Positions 26,548 to 35,781 of a stretch of DNA of 64,000 nt are shown one piece after another. The stretch is from Bacteroidota bacterium (GTDB lineage: Bacteria; Bacteroidota; Bacteroidia; Chitinophagales; Saprospiraceae), in the NCBI GenBank assembly GCA_024743405.1, contig JANSWP010000007.1, positions 85,220-149,219 on the forward strand, read 5' to 3'. A program made the translations under genes and the position numbers. Within the stretch, counting starts at the first letter, position 1. Each line of letters opens with the position of its first letter. Below the pieces are notes generated by a model that was given only the letters and a program-made list of their open reading frames with translations, searched no databases and was not told the origin of the DNA.

Positions 26548-29500
26548 ATGAATCTTACCAAATCAGCTATAGAAAACAATCGGGTTACTATTATGATGTT
26601 GTTGGTTATTGCCACCTTAGGCATAACTGTTTTTGGAGAATTGGCTCGAAATAGTATGCCTCCTTTTACTATTCGTGTAGCCTCAGTGATTACAAGGTTT
26701 CCTGGTGCTAGCCCTGATCGAGTGGAATCTTTAATCACAGATAAAATTGAGAAAGTTGTTCAAGAAATTCCTGAGCTGAAAAATGTGACGAGTGAATCAA
26801 GAACGGGTTTATCCATTGTCTCAGTTAGCCTAAAGGAGGATGTTAAACAATCTGAATTGCAAGCGGTATGGGATCGATTGAGAAGAAAAATAGATGGGAT
26901 CAAAAAAGATTTACCGGATGGATCAAAGCCGCCGAACTTAAAGGACGATGGTATTGGGGTGGTTTATGGGATTCAATTGGGTTTAGAAAATGATGGATTT
27001 GAATTCTCTGAGATGAAAATTTACGCCGAAGATATTCGGGATGAATTAATCAAATTAGGTGATGCCTCCGAGGTTAAAATTAGTGGAATACAGGAGGAGC
27101 AAATATATGTTGAGTTTGACAATGCTCAATTAGCAGAGGTGGGGCTAACTGCAGGCCAATTGCAAAATATTATTGCCTCCACCAATATTGTATTTCCGGG
27201 AGGAGAAGTAAGTCTTGAAGATGAACGAATAATTTTGGAACCTACCGGAAATTTCGAAAATATTGAAGACATTGAAAAAACTGTTATTACCCTACAGCAA
27301 ACTGGAGAATCCATTTTTTTAGGAGATTTAACAACCATTGTAAGAGCTTACAAAACGCCAAAAGAACGATTGGTCAAAATCAATGGAAATCCAGGGCTGA
27401 TCATTTCTGTTGCTTTAAAGGAAGGCGCAAATATTATTCAATTGGGAGAACAAGTTGATAATAAAGTGGCTTATCTGAATAGTGAATTGCCTTTAGGATT
27501 GAGTCTCAAAAGAACCGCTTCACAAGATTTCGAAGTTGATAAATCGGTTCAAGATTTTGTTGGAAACTTATTCCAATCTGTTGGTATTGTTTTGATCACC
27601 ATGTTGCTTTTTTTAGGGCTTCGTACGGGTTTAGTGGTAGCAAGTTTGATACCGATGGCTATTTTGATGACCCTATTTTTAATGGGAAGCTTTGAAATCG
27701 GTTTGAATAAAGTCTCTCTCGCAGCACTCATTATGGCCTTAGGAATGTTGGTAGATAATGCCATAGTTGTCTCTGAATCAATTTTGGTGAAAATGGAGGA
27801 AGGGACAAAAGCGCTGACTGCTGCGATTGAATCTAGTAAAGAATTGATGATTCCGTTATTAATTTCCTCACTTACTACATCAGCGGCATTTTTAGCCTTT
27901 TTTCTTGCGGAATCGTCCATGGGAGAGATTATGGGACCACTTTTTAGTGTGATTAGTTTGGCCCTATTGTCTTCATGGCTTTTAGCTATGACCATGATTA
28001 CGATGTTGTCGGTTTATTTTATCAAGGTTAAAAAAAGAGAAACTAATGAAGAGAATTCAAAACCCTCTCTTTTTGATCGATTCAATAATTGGTATAAGAA
28101 TGTTTTAATTACTGCGATGAAAAAGAAATGGTTATTTCTCCTAGCCATTATGGTACTATTTATTGGTTCTTTATCCCTATTCCCTAGGCTTCCTTTTATC
28201 TTTTTTCCTGATAGTGAGCGAAATTTGGTCACCCTAGATTTGAATCTACCACTAGGTACAAAAATTGAAAAAACAGAAGCGGTAATTACTCAAATTGAAA
28301 AGTTTATTCAGGACAGTCTTTCCATCAATGAAAATCGATCAACAGGAATCATTGACTGGACGGCGTTTATTGCGGAAGGTCCTGAATCTTATGATTTGGG
28401 TTACCAACCAGGAGAGGCAAATTCTGGATATGCTCATATGCTTTTGAATACTAGTTCAGGGCAAGACAATCAAATGGTTATTGATATTCTAGATGAATTT
28501 TGTTTCCAAAACTTGCCAGATGCAGATGTTTTAATAGGAAGATTGGCACAGGGTGGTGGTGGTGGTTCAGATGTTGAGGTAAGAGTTTCAGGGAGTACTC
28601 CCGAAGAGCTATATAGAATTTCGGAGATGGTTAGACAAAAACTTGTAAGTATTCCTGGGACTAAAAATGTAAAAGATAATTGGGGACCTAAAAGCAAGAA
28701 ATTTTTAGTGGAAATTGATCAGGACAAAGCCCAACGTGCGGGAATTACCAATCAAGATATTGCGATTAGTCTCCAAACGGTTTTAACAGGTTTTAATACG
28801 GGTTCTTTTCGAGAAGGAGAAACCAATATTCCGATTATAATGCGGGAAGAAAGTAGTCAAGAAATTGACGCCCAATCTTTAGGTAGCCTGAATATTTTTT
28901 CTCAATCAAGTGGACGAAATGTCCCGTTAATTCAAGTTGCTAATATTATTCCCCAGTGGCAATATGCCAAAATTTTAAGACGTGATTTGAATAGAAATAT
29001 GAACATTAGTTGTGAGGCTAGAGCAGGGTTTACCGCAACAGACATTACTAAAATACTGAGCCCATGGTTAAAAGAAAATGCACAAACTTGGAAAAATGGA
29101 TATGTATATGAGTTGGGAGGGGAGTCAGAAAATAGTGGAGAAGCAATGGGTGCAGTAGGTGAAAAATTACCATTGGCAGGTTTTATTATTTTACTTTTAT
29201 TAATCCTGCAATTCAATTCTTTTCGTAAAACATTCATTGTCTTATCAACCATTCCTTTGGGGTTGATTGGGGTCATTTTGGGTTTATTATTATTTCAATC
29301 CTACTTTGGGTTTATGGCCTTTTTAGGGGTTATTTCCCTTGCTGGAATAGTAATCAATAATGCAATTGTTCTTTTAGATAGAATTCAAATTGAACTGACT
29401 GAATTTAAAAGAAAACCTGTAGATGCTGTGGTCGCCGCTGCTCAACAACGTTTTCGTCCCATTATTTTAACAACTTGTACGACAACACTAGGACTAATTC

Positions 29501-29634
29501 CACTATATCTTGGCGGTGGATTGATGTGGGAACCGATGGCAATTGCTATAATGATTGGGTTATTATTTGCGACTGTGATTACGCTGTTATTCGTGCCAGT
29601 TGTATATGTTTTCCTTTATAGAGTGAAGGTTTGA
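26548..29634 (+). CDS. RND-family efflux pump permease (inner membrane)
   Basis: 1028 residues. The start at MNLTKSAIENNRVTIMM was chosen because the in-frame ATG 69 bases upstream lies in palindromic element copy 4, and the peptide it adds (MGRLFISYALTL) is also encoded by the equivalent stretch of copy 6. Twelve-helix AcrB/HAE layout: TM1, porter domain, TM2-6 (VDKSVQDFVGNLFQSVGIVL; MALGMLVDNAIVVSES with the proton-relay Asp), cytoplasmic linker, second half from KKKWLFLLAIMVLF, and final helices ending VPVVYVFLYRVKV. It exports small molecules by proton antiport through the adaptor and TolC partner. Substrate unknown. Confidence 0.93.
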   Translation: MNLTKSAIENNRVTIMMLLVIATLGITVFGELARNSMPPFTIRVASVITRFPGASPDRVESLITDKIEKVVQEIPELKNVTSESRTGLSIVSVSLKEDVKQSELQAVWDRLRRKIDGIKKDLPDGSKPPNLKDDGIGVVYGIQLGLENDGFEFSEMKIYAEDIRDELIKLGDASEVKISGIQEEQIYVEFDNAQLAEVGLTAGQLQNIIASTNIVFPGGEVSLEDERIILEPTGNFENIEDIEKTVITLQQTGESIFLGDLTTIVRAYKTPKERLVKINGNPGLIISVALKEGANIIQLGEQVDNKVAYLNSELPLGLSLKRTASQDFEVDKSVQDFVGNLFQSVGIVLITMLLFLGLRTGLVVASLIPMAILMTLFLMGSFEIGLNKVSLAALIMALGMLVDNAIVVSESILVKMEEGTKALTAAIESSKELMIPLLISSLTTSAAFLAFFLAESSMGEIMGPLFSVISLALLSSWLLAMTMITMLSVYFIKVKKRETNEENSKPSLFDRFNNWYKNVLITAMKKKWLFLLAIMVLFIGSLSLFPRLPFIFFPDSERNLVTLDLNLPLGTKIEKTEAVITQIEKFIQDSLSINENRSTGIIDWTAFIAEGPESYDLGYQPGEANSGYAHMLLNTSSGQDNQMVIDILDEFCFQNLPDADVLIGRLAQGGGGGSDVEVRVSGSTPEELYRISEMVRQKLVSIPGTKNVKDNWGPKSKKFLVEIDQDKAQRAGITNQDIAISLQTVLTGFNTGSFREGETNIPIIMREESSQEIDAQSLGSLNIFSQSSGRNVPLIQVANIIPQWQYAKILRRDLNRNMNISCEARAGFTATDITKILSPWLKENAQTWKNGYVYELGGESENSGEAMGAVGEKLPLAGFIILLLLILQFNSFRKTFIVLSTIPLGLIGVILGLLLFQSYFGFMAFLGVISLAGIVINNAIVLLDRIQIELTEFKRKPVDAVVAAAQQRFRPIILTTCTTTLGLIPLYLGGGLMWEPMAIAIMIGLLFATVITLLFVPVVYVFLYRVKV

Positions 29635-29667
29635 GTTGTTTTAGGATAAGAATTTATTCAGTTAATT

Positions 29668-30852
29668 CTATTCCTGTTCAGGAAACCAATTAAAAGGCAA
29701 TAAAATTCGGACGCTAAAACCATTGCCAACAGAAGATTCGATCTTCATAGAATAATTTTTCTTGTAGATTAGATCTAGTCTATCTCTAACGTTTTTGAGT
29801 CCTATTCCCATTTTAGGGATCGTACCATTAATCATTTCAACGCCAATACCATCATCAGAAATAATTATTTCTAAATTGTTGTTATTGAGTGCTTTAGAAT
29901 ATATTTTAATTTCTCCATCATTAGAAGATTTAGCGAATCCATGTTTGATAGCGTTTTCAACTAAAGGCTGTAAAATTAAACTAGGCATTCGCGCTTCCAA
30001 TGTTTTTTCATCTATCTCATAGGTGATTTTTAACCTGTCGGAAAAACGTACTTGCTCAATGTCAAGATAATTTTTTATAAAATCTAACTCATCGCGAAAA
30101 GGAATGGTTGAAGGTCTATCTTCATCCAAAACGGTACGTAAAAGATTGCCCAATTTAGATACGATTTTCTGAGAGTCTTTAATGTTGAATTCCATCAATG
30201 ATGAAATTGTATTTAGGGTATTAAAAAGGAAATGAGGTTGTAATTGGAGCCTTAAAGCCTCCAATTGTGCATTTGATAATTGATTTTCTATTCGTGCTAA
30301 TTCAACTTCTTTGTCGCGGTATTTCTTTGAATAATCCAATCCAAAAAATAAGCCCCAAATTACCCAATACTGAATCCATTGGCTAATAAATCCAGTGGGA
30401 ACCGATTTGAAAATTTTCGACATCTGAGTCCAATCAAAAGGTTCCATTCCAAACAAATCAGCAAATACTCCCCAAACAAAATAGGAGGTTATTTCATGAA
30501 ATAAGGCAATCAGGATACTTGCCAGAATTACCCACATTTTCTGAGTTTTCCAATCAAATTTGCTGTAGGCATAAAATACAAGAGGTACCAAAATCCCCCA
30601 CCAAACTTGATTGGTAAATGGGCTAGCGAAATGTCTTTCCCAGTTGAAATTTCCTGTTTCTCCCCACAAAAGAAAATACCAATAAAATCTAGTCCCTAAG
30701 AATAACCCTAAGACTATGCCTATGAGAATGCAGTAAATATATTTTATGGGTAAATCTCTAAACATAAGGCGAAGTAATCCAAAATCATCCACAAATCGAG
30801 GGGGAATGGGATAGAAATTTGGCTTTGGGATAAATTGATTTTTTATCTTCAC
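29668..30852 (-). CDS. LytS/YehU-type sensor histidine kinase
   Basis: 394 residues, start codon GTG by frame and length; no good ATG lies nearby. N-terminal half has four membrane helices (YIYCILIGIVLGLFLG; VWWGILVPLVFYAYS; MWVILASILIALFH; WIQYWVIWGLFFGL). The kinase half carries the His_kinase (PF06580) motif LQLQPHFLFNTLNTISS with phospho-acceptor His207, the N-box QPLVENAIKHGF and the DDGIGVEM G-box. Such kinases normally partner a LytTR response regulator, but none lies beside it here. It converges with the RND gene with a 33-bp gap. Confidence 0.9.
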   Translation of the reverse strand: MKIKNQFIPKPNFYPIPPRFVDDFGLLRLMFRDLPIKYIYCILIGIVLGLFLGTRFYWYFLLWGETGNFNWERHFASPFTNQVWWGILVPLVFYAYSKFDWKTQKMWVILASILIALFHEITSYFVWGVFADLFGMEPFDWTQMSKIFKSVPTGFISQWIQYWVIWGLFFGLDYSKKYRDKEVELARIENQLSNAQLEALRLQLQPHFLFNTLNTISSLMEFNIKDSQKIVSKLGNLLRTVLDEDRPSTIPFRDELDFIKNYLDIEQVRFSDRLKITYEIDEKTLEARMPSLILQPLVENAIKHGFAKSSNDGEIKIYSKALNNNNLEIIISDDGIGVEMINGTIPKMGIGLKNVRDRLDLIYKKNYSMKIESSVGNGFSVRILLPFNWFPEQE

Positions 30853-30857
30853 TAAAA

Positions 30858-31354
30858 ATTATTTTATCAAATAATCGAAAACACAGAGGTCAACATCCGA
30901 ATGATGAAAAGCTTTTTGGCGAAAAGAATGTTTTAAATCTGAAGAATGGAGTTCATGATTTATCTGAATTACTATCTAAGGGGTATCCAATGAATGCCTC
31001 ACTAAAGCTGGTAGGAGATCATTTTAAATTGACAAAAAGGCAAAGATTGGCTGTATTGAGAAATGCATCTGCATGGAAGGATGTTCAAAATCGTTTCAAT
31101 AAAGAATGCAAGGGTGAAAACTTAAAGGATGAAACTATCTTAATTGATGGCTTTAATTTGTTAATTACTATAGAAAGTGCCCTCTCAGGTGGTTATATTT
31201 TTATTGGAGTAGATGGCGGTTTTAGAGACTTATCAAGTATCCATTGGTCTTATAAAAGGGTAATTTGACAAAGGAAGTAATTCGAGCCTATATCCCAGAT
31301 GCCAATCTTAGACATACTCTTATTGATTTCAGCCATCACCTAACCAAAAAATGA
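30858..31354 (+). pseudogene. DUF434-family gene remnant with internal deletion
   Basis: In frame, without an ATG, the N-terminal DUF434 sequence reads NRKHRGQHPNDEKLFGEKNV, then SELLSKGYPMNASLKLVGD, KLTKRQRLAVLRNAS and DGFNLLITIESALSGG, ending GFRDLSSIHWSYKRVI at a stop. The family continues for roughly another 80-100 residues. In the next frame a tail-like piece follows (TKEVIRAYIPDANLRHTLIDFSHHL) and ends near the stop of the convergent HlyD gene, which looks like the DUF434 C-terminus. So the middle is missing and the frame is broken. The ATG at 30990 could still give a 92-residue fragment. The function of intact DUF434 proteins is not established. Confidence 0.7.
31308..31324 (+). repeat. 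17-base sequence shared with 61943-61959
   Basis: TTAGACATACTCTTATT occurs here in the tail of the DUF434 remnant and again, identical, at 61943. Its first 13 bases occur a third time in reverse at 61800-61812. Confidence 0.5.
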
Positions 31355-32629
31355 AAAGAGATCTCTGAAAATTCTGGTCACAAATCTTTCATTACCAGTG
31401 ATAATATCCGCATCGGCGAGCATCATTTGCCGAAATTTTAATTCTTTCCCAAAATTGGTTACTAAGCCATCTTCTAATTGAACTTCGACTTCGTAAGCAT
31501 CATTTTTGGGCAATAAAGCAATATCACTCACAATGCCTTTTACATGTCCAAATTCACGAAAGGGGAAGCGCTCAAATTTGATTAAGACTTCTTGACCTTG
31601 CTCTACTTTTCCAGAACCATGAATTGGTAGGTTAATATATCCAATATATTGACCCTCCGCTTGAGGCGGAACGATAGCCATTACTTCATCCCCTTTATTA
31701 TAAAATTGTTGTTCTGTCTTTGAATTGAAGAAGGAGACTTCTCCTGTAATTGGAGAAGTGATGAGGTAATTTTTTTTCCATTCAGAAATGGCAGCTTGAA
31801 GATTGCTGAGTCGTTGTTTTAATACTAAAAGCCGTGCATTACTATCATTTTTCGAGTCAAATTTTTTGTCTGATATAGAGGCTCTCAATTGGGTTATTCC
31901 ATCATTTTCTTTGGCTATTTGGATATTTAGTTTTCCCAGTTCTGATCTTTTTTCTTCCTCTGTTTTTTTAGCACTCATCATCTTATTGAAGTCCTTCTTT
32001 TCAATACTTTTTTCATAATCCTTAGTATAACTTTTAAATTGACGGTTCGCTAATTCTATTTGTCGAATTATAGTCTCTTCTTGTGATTGTAGCCCTTTTA
32101 TGATTTTGTCTTTTTTTCTGATTTGCTTGTAAATAGCATCAACTCCTTTATTATCAAATTTGGATTCATTTGAAAACGAAAAATCTTCTAGGGTGGTTAA
32201 GAAATTAGAATAATCTTGGAAGATATCGCCTAAAACTAGATCAGTGTTTGGATTGAAATTTTCAAAGGAATCTACATCAAATGTGCTCAAGGATTTTACA
32301 TCTTGTTCCAAGGATAACACATCTTCCAGGTCTGCGAAGTTTTTAAAAATAGCGAGCATTTGACCTTCTTCAACCACATCTCCATCTTGTACTAAAATTT
32401 CTGATAAGTATTCAGCTTTATGGGCATAAACAGCTACAGGCTGTTCTGGGGTAGTCAAAGTCAACTTTCCATTTAATTTATCCGGGTATTTGAATTGCCA
32501 GCCAACTATAAACATGATGAAAAGTGCAATAATAATGGCAGCACTTCCCCATGTTGCAATCCAACCTGGAGGAGTACTCATTATTTCTTGAACATCTTCA
32601 CTTAGGTAATCTATTCTTTGATTTTCCAT
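31340..32629 (-). CDS. HlyD-family secretion adaptor for the C39 ABC exporter
   Basis: 429 residues. One N-terminal membrane helix (WGSAAIIIALFIMFIVGWQF, about 28-47), lipoyl-like halves (VYAHKAEYLSEILVQDGDVVEEGQML about 68-92; ITSPITGEVSFFNSKTEQQFYNKGDEV about 290-315) flanking a long coiled coil (LQSQEETIIRQIELANRQF; KKTEEEKRSELGKLNIQIA). A beta-barrel follows (GSGKVEQGQEVLIKFERFPF). It would join the C39 ABC transporter to an outer-membrane TolC, forming a type I secretion path. It lies 276 bp downstream of the transporter, with a palindromic element between them. Confidence 0.9.
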   Translation of the reverse strand: MENQRIDYLSEDVQEIMSTPPGWIATWGSAAIIIALFIMFIVGWQFKYPDKLNGKLTLTTPEQPVAVYAHKAEYLSEILVQDGDVVEEGQMLAIFKNFADLEDVLSLEQDVKSLSTFDVDSFENFNPNTDLVLGDIFQDYSNFLTTLEDFSFSNESKFDNKGVDAIYKQIRKKDKIIKGLQSQEETIIRQIELANRQFKSYTKDYEKSIEKKDFNKMMSAKKTEEEKRSELGKLNIQIAKENDGITQLRASISDKKFDSKNDSNARLLVLKQRLSNLQAAISEWKKNYLITSPITGEVSFFNSKTEQQFYNKGDEVMAIVPPQAEGQYIGYINLPIHGSGKVEQGQEVLIKFERFPFREFGHVKGIVSDIALLPKNDAYEVEVQLEDGLVTNFGKELKFRQMMLADADIITGNERFVTRIFRDLFSFFG

Positions 32630-32664
32630 AGCAGGAATGAAAAATTGTGGTTTAGAGGTTTCGA

Positions 32665-32864
32665 TTAAGTAAGAGAGAAATTAAGTTTAGAATAAATTTT
32701 TGTCTTATTTTTTTCTCTCACAAGGCAAAAAACGCAGGCATAGCCTTAGCTCTCCGGGCTGGCTTGTGCCAGTGGCACAAAGGCATAGCCAAAAGTATTT
32801 TTAACACAGTGAGTGGAAAAAAGAAATTAAAATTAGCTAAAGATAATATTGCTCTCTTATTTAA
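32665..32864. repeat. Palindromic intergenic element, copy 5 (about 200 bp), inside the exporter operon
   Basis: Outer arms TTAAGTAAGAGAG / rc TTAAATAAGAGAG. Hub motifs AAGGCAAAAAACGCAGGCATA and AGTATTTTTAAC are as in other copies, but the apex is enlarged and holds the hairpin CTGGC-TTGT-GCCAG, also found in reverse in the copy at 63820. Confidence 0.7.
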
Positions 32865-32905
32865 AAAGGCAAAATTAATTAAGGATTTGTAAAATCGAAA
32901 ATTTA

Positions 32906-35161
32906 TCAACTCAACTCCCACTGTTCTTTTAACCAATGATAATATGCTCCTCTTTTTGCTGTCAATTCATCATGTGTTCCTTTTTCGATGATTTTTCCAG
33001 CCTCTAACATAATAATATTTTCTGCATGTAGCACTTGACTCAATTTATGAGCGATGACAACCATTGTTCGCCCAGCAAAATATCTTCGAATCCCTTTCAA
33101 TATGATTGCCTCACTAGTTGGGTCAATGTTGTTGGTTGCCTCATCCAAAAATAAGTATTGTGGGTCAGAATATATCGCTCTAGCTATCAATATTCGTTGT
33201 CGTTGTCCTTCACTTAATCCAACTCCACCAGTTCCAATTTTTGTATTGAAACCCATTGGTAAGGCATCTACAAAAGATTGAAGGTCAGCGAGTCTAGTCG
33301 CTAATAAAAGTTTTTCACTGTTGATAGTTTCGCCTGTCAGGGCTATATTTCTTGAAATAGAATCCGAGAAAATATAACCATCTTGCATAACTACCCCACA
33401 CTTAGAACGCCAAAGACGACTTTGAATATTTGCCAAACTCATTTCTCCAAGACGAATATAGCCATCATTTGGTTGATAAAAAGTCAATAATAATCTCAAT
33501 AGCGTTGTTTTTCCACTTCCGCTAGGACCAATTATCGCGGTTGTTTTTCCATAGGGAATAGAAAAACTTAGCTTATCTAAAATTAGGGCAGAATGAGGAC
33601 CATCGTACCTAAAAGATATATTATCACCACTTAAATCGGCTCTATTAGGTAAAATATCAACTTTCTCAGCCGGATTTTCTTCATCCTGAATTTCGTGAAT
33701 TTCGTTCATTCGTTGAAGACTAATGCGAGCATCTTGAGCAGAAAGTATGAAATTGATGATTTGTTTGACCGGGTGATTCAATTGTGCAACGATAAATAAA
33801 ATTGCCATCATAGTACCTAAGGTCATTGGTTCGGGTAATCCATTGATGGGCATAGGCATTTCTCCGCTATTTACCAAAATCGTCCACTGTTGGATATCAA
33901 CACCAATAACAGCACGAGCAGCCAAAACTATAATGAAAATATTTTTAAATTCATTGATGAATTGAGCGCCAATTCTCGGTATATCATTGAATGTCATGTA
34001 GTTACGGCTAAGTCTGTAAAGCTTAGCTTCAGACCTTTCCCATGCCCAACGCATTTTCTTTTCTGCGTTATTCAATTTTATTTCTTCCATCCCTCTTACT
34101 AGATCAACCAATTTTGCATGCGTATCTGCCGCTTGGTCATATCGCTTATAATCCAGTTCTCTTCTTTTTCTTAGGAAAAGAAAAACCCACATAACATGAG
34201 CTACCGAAAAACTTAAAAAGACCCAAAATATTTTTGTATCAAATTGAGCTAATACGACCCCGAAAAGTATCAAAATCAATCCTGAAAAAAGCACAGAAAT
34301 CGATTCACTAGTTAAAAAACGTTCAACTCTAGAGTTGTCATAAAGTCGCTGAACAATGTCATCTGTCATTTTAGCTTTGAAAAAACGAATAGGTAATTTT
34401 AGTAATTTAATCATAAAGTCGGTGAGCAAAGTCATATTCACCTTTGAACCAATATTTTGTATAATTATTCCTCTGGTTATTTCCAAAAACATTTGACTTA
34501 CGTACAACATTACCCAAGCTATCATAATGAGCATGACCAAATTGAAATCTTGCAATTCAATTCCTTGGTCAACGATTGCTTTTATGATAAAAGGGAAAGT
34601 CAATAATAGTAGACAACCTAAAACGACTCCAATCCCTAATCTCCATAAAGCACCTTTGTATTTTTTTACATTATGCCATACATAACCAAAATCACCCTTG
34701 TTAGCTTTTTGTCCTTCTCTTTCGTAAAAGTCTGCAGTAGGCTCCATTAACAAGCAGATACCTTCACTATCATAAGAAGGGTTTTCACCAATCCAACCAT
34801 CAATAAATTCATCCTTAGAGATTGCGTGAATACCATCAGCTGGGTCAGCTATCGTTACTTTTTTGTTATTAGCTTTAACCACAACCACATAATGGTCACT
34901 TCGCCAGTGAACAATTGCAGGTAAGGGAATATCATCTATCAGCCGAGAGAAAGTTAGTCGTGCACCTATTGTGTGCATCCCGAGGTGTTCTGCCGCGTCG
35001 CTAATTCCAAGAAGTGAAGTGCCTTCTACACTTTGGTGAGTTAATGATCTTAAATACTCAAGTGAATAATATCTTCCATAGTGCCGAGCGATCATGCGAA
35101 GGCAAGTTGCTCCGCAATCCATCATGTCTAATTGCTTATAAAACTGAAATTTACTAGCCAT
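32906..35161 (-). CDS. C39-peptidase ABC exporter (peptide maturation and secretion)
   Basis: 751 residues. N-terminal C39 cysteine peptidase: Cys16 in DMMDCGATCLRMIARHYG, His in HWRSDHYVVVV, Asp in IADPADG. Six-helix ABC membrane domain about 170-460 (GIGVVLGCLLLLTFPFIIK and on). Nucleotide-binding domain with Walker A GPSGSGKTTLL, signature LSEGQRQRI (Glu in place of the second Gly of LSGGQ), Walker B YLFLDEATNNID and the H-loop IAHKL. This class cuts double-glycine-type leaders and exports the mature peptide. No leader-bearing precursor is visible within the window. The HlyD partner follows on the same strand. Confidence 0.95.
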   Translation of the reverse strand: MASKFQFYKQLDMMDCGATCLRMIARHYGRYYSLEYLRSLTHQSVEGTSLLGISDAAEHLGMHTIGARLTFSRLIDDIPLPAIVHWRSDHYVVVVKANNKKVTIADPADGIHAISKDEFIDGWIGENPSYDSEGICLLMEPTADFYEREGQKANKGDFGYVWHNVKKYKGALWRLGIGVVLGCLLLLTFPFIIKAIVDQGIELQDFNLVMLIMIAWVMLYVSQMFLEITRGIIIQNIGSKVNMTLLTDFMIKLLKLPIRFFKAKMTDDIVQRLYDNSRVERFLTSESISVLFSGLILILFGVVLAQFDTKIFWVFLSFSVAHVMWVFLFLRKRRELDYKRYDQAADTHAKLVDLVRGMEEIKLNNAEKKMRWAWERSEAKLYRLSRNYMTFNDIPRIGAQFINEFKNIFIIVLAARAVIGVDIQQWTILVNSGEMPMPINGLPEPMTLGTMMAILFIVAQLNHPVKQIINFILSAQDARISLQRMNEIHEIQDEENPAEKVDILPNRADLSGDNISFRYDGPHSALILDKLSFSIPYGKTTAIIGPSGSGKTTLLRLLLTFYQPNDGYIRLGEMSLANIQSRLWRSKCGVVMQDGYIFSDSISRNIALTGETINSEKLLLATRLADLQSFVDALPMGFNTKIGTGGVGLSEGQRQRILIARAIYSDPQYLFLDEATNNIDPTSEAIILKGIRRYFAGRTMVVIAHKLSQVLHAENIIMLEAGKIIEKGTHDELTAKRGAYYHWLKEQWELS

Positions 35162-35781
35162 AGTCTTGCGTTGTTCGTTTTTTGGTTTTTTGATGCCTCA
35201 TTTCTTTCAATGAGTAATTTTTGTGGGGGGACATTTGTCGCTAATAAAAAACACACAACAAACAACCCAATTAATGAAATCAAAACCTAACGGATAGACT
35301 TTGGGAAATAGATACGGTGATTTTTTAATTTAGGTTTGAAATAATAGTTTAAAAAATAAAATATTTGTAAAAACCTAAATGACAATCACTAATGACTATT
35401 TAGCCAATAACTATACCGAAACGTTAAGGTGATGCTCATAGAAAAAGGGTGAGGTTGGTTTAGATGGATGACCGTACAGATTTATTTAAGGAACGGTTAC
35501 CTTAACCTCTTAAAATAATACTGATGTCTGGGATGAAAGACTGATTTTTGAGACTTAATTATTTAATTAGTCTTTAAATACAGATGTGTAAGTATGGTTG
35601 TCGATTCGCAAGAAAAGCAAATATAAATCAAAAAAGCTTATTTGAAAGAATTGTAATTAATAAAATTAGTCGGTCAAAAAATTGATTGAATAATAAAATG
35701 AAAATTTAAATTTACACCCAATCAGAGAAAGAGAACAATGAAGTTCCACAAACTTCTTTAAATAAATATAAAAAAAGATTA
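35162..35781. other. 620-bp divergent intergenic region
   Basis: Divergent promoters for the C39 exporter and the GT2 gene should lie here. I searched both strands for short open frames with a double-glycine leader and saw none. Structures present: separated inverted motifs gttaaggt (about 35423) and accttaac (about 35498), and a near-palindrome agacttaatta/ttaattagtct at about 35551-35573. Confidence 0.45.
35551..35573. promoter_or_regulatory. Near-palindrome upstream of GT2
   Basis: agacttaatta and ttaattagtct are near-complementary arms with almost no spacer. Possible operator or cruciform, about 210 bp before the GT2 start. Low confidence. Confidence 0.25.

Noticed and set aside
27549..27995. 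148-codon minus-strand frame within the RND pump
   Set aside because: Shadow of a strongly coding plus-strand region with no independent features; the same applies to the frame at 28932-29276.
35200..35245. 25-codon minus-strand frame just before the C39 exporter as a possible exported peptide
   Set aside because: Sequence is short, very basic, lacks a Gly-Gly or Gly-Ala leader site and reaches into the exporter start region.
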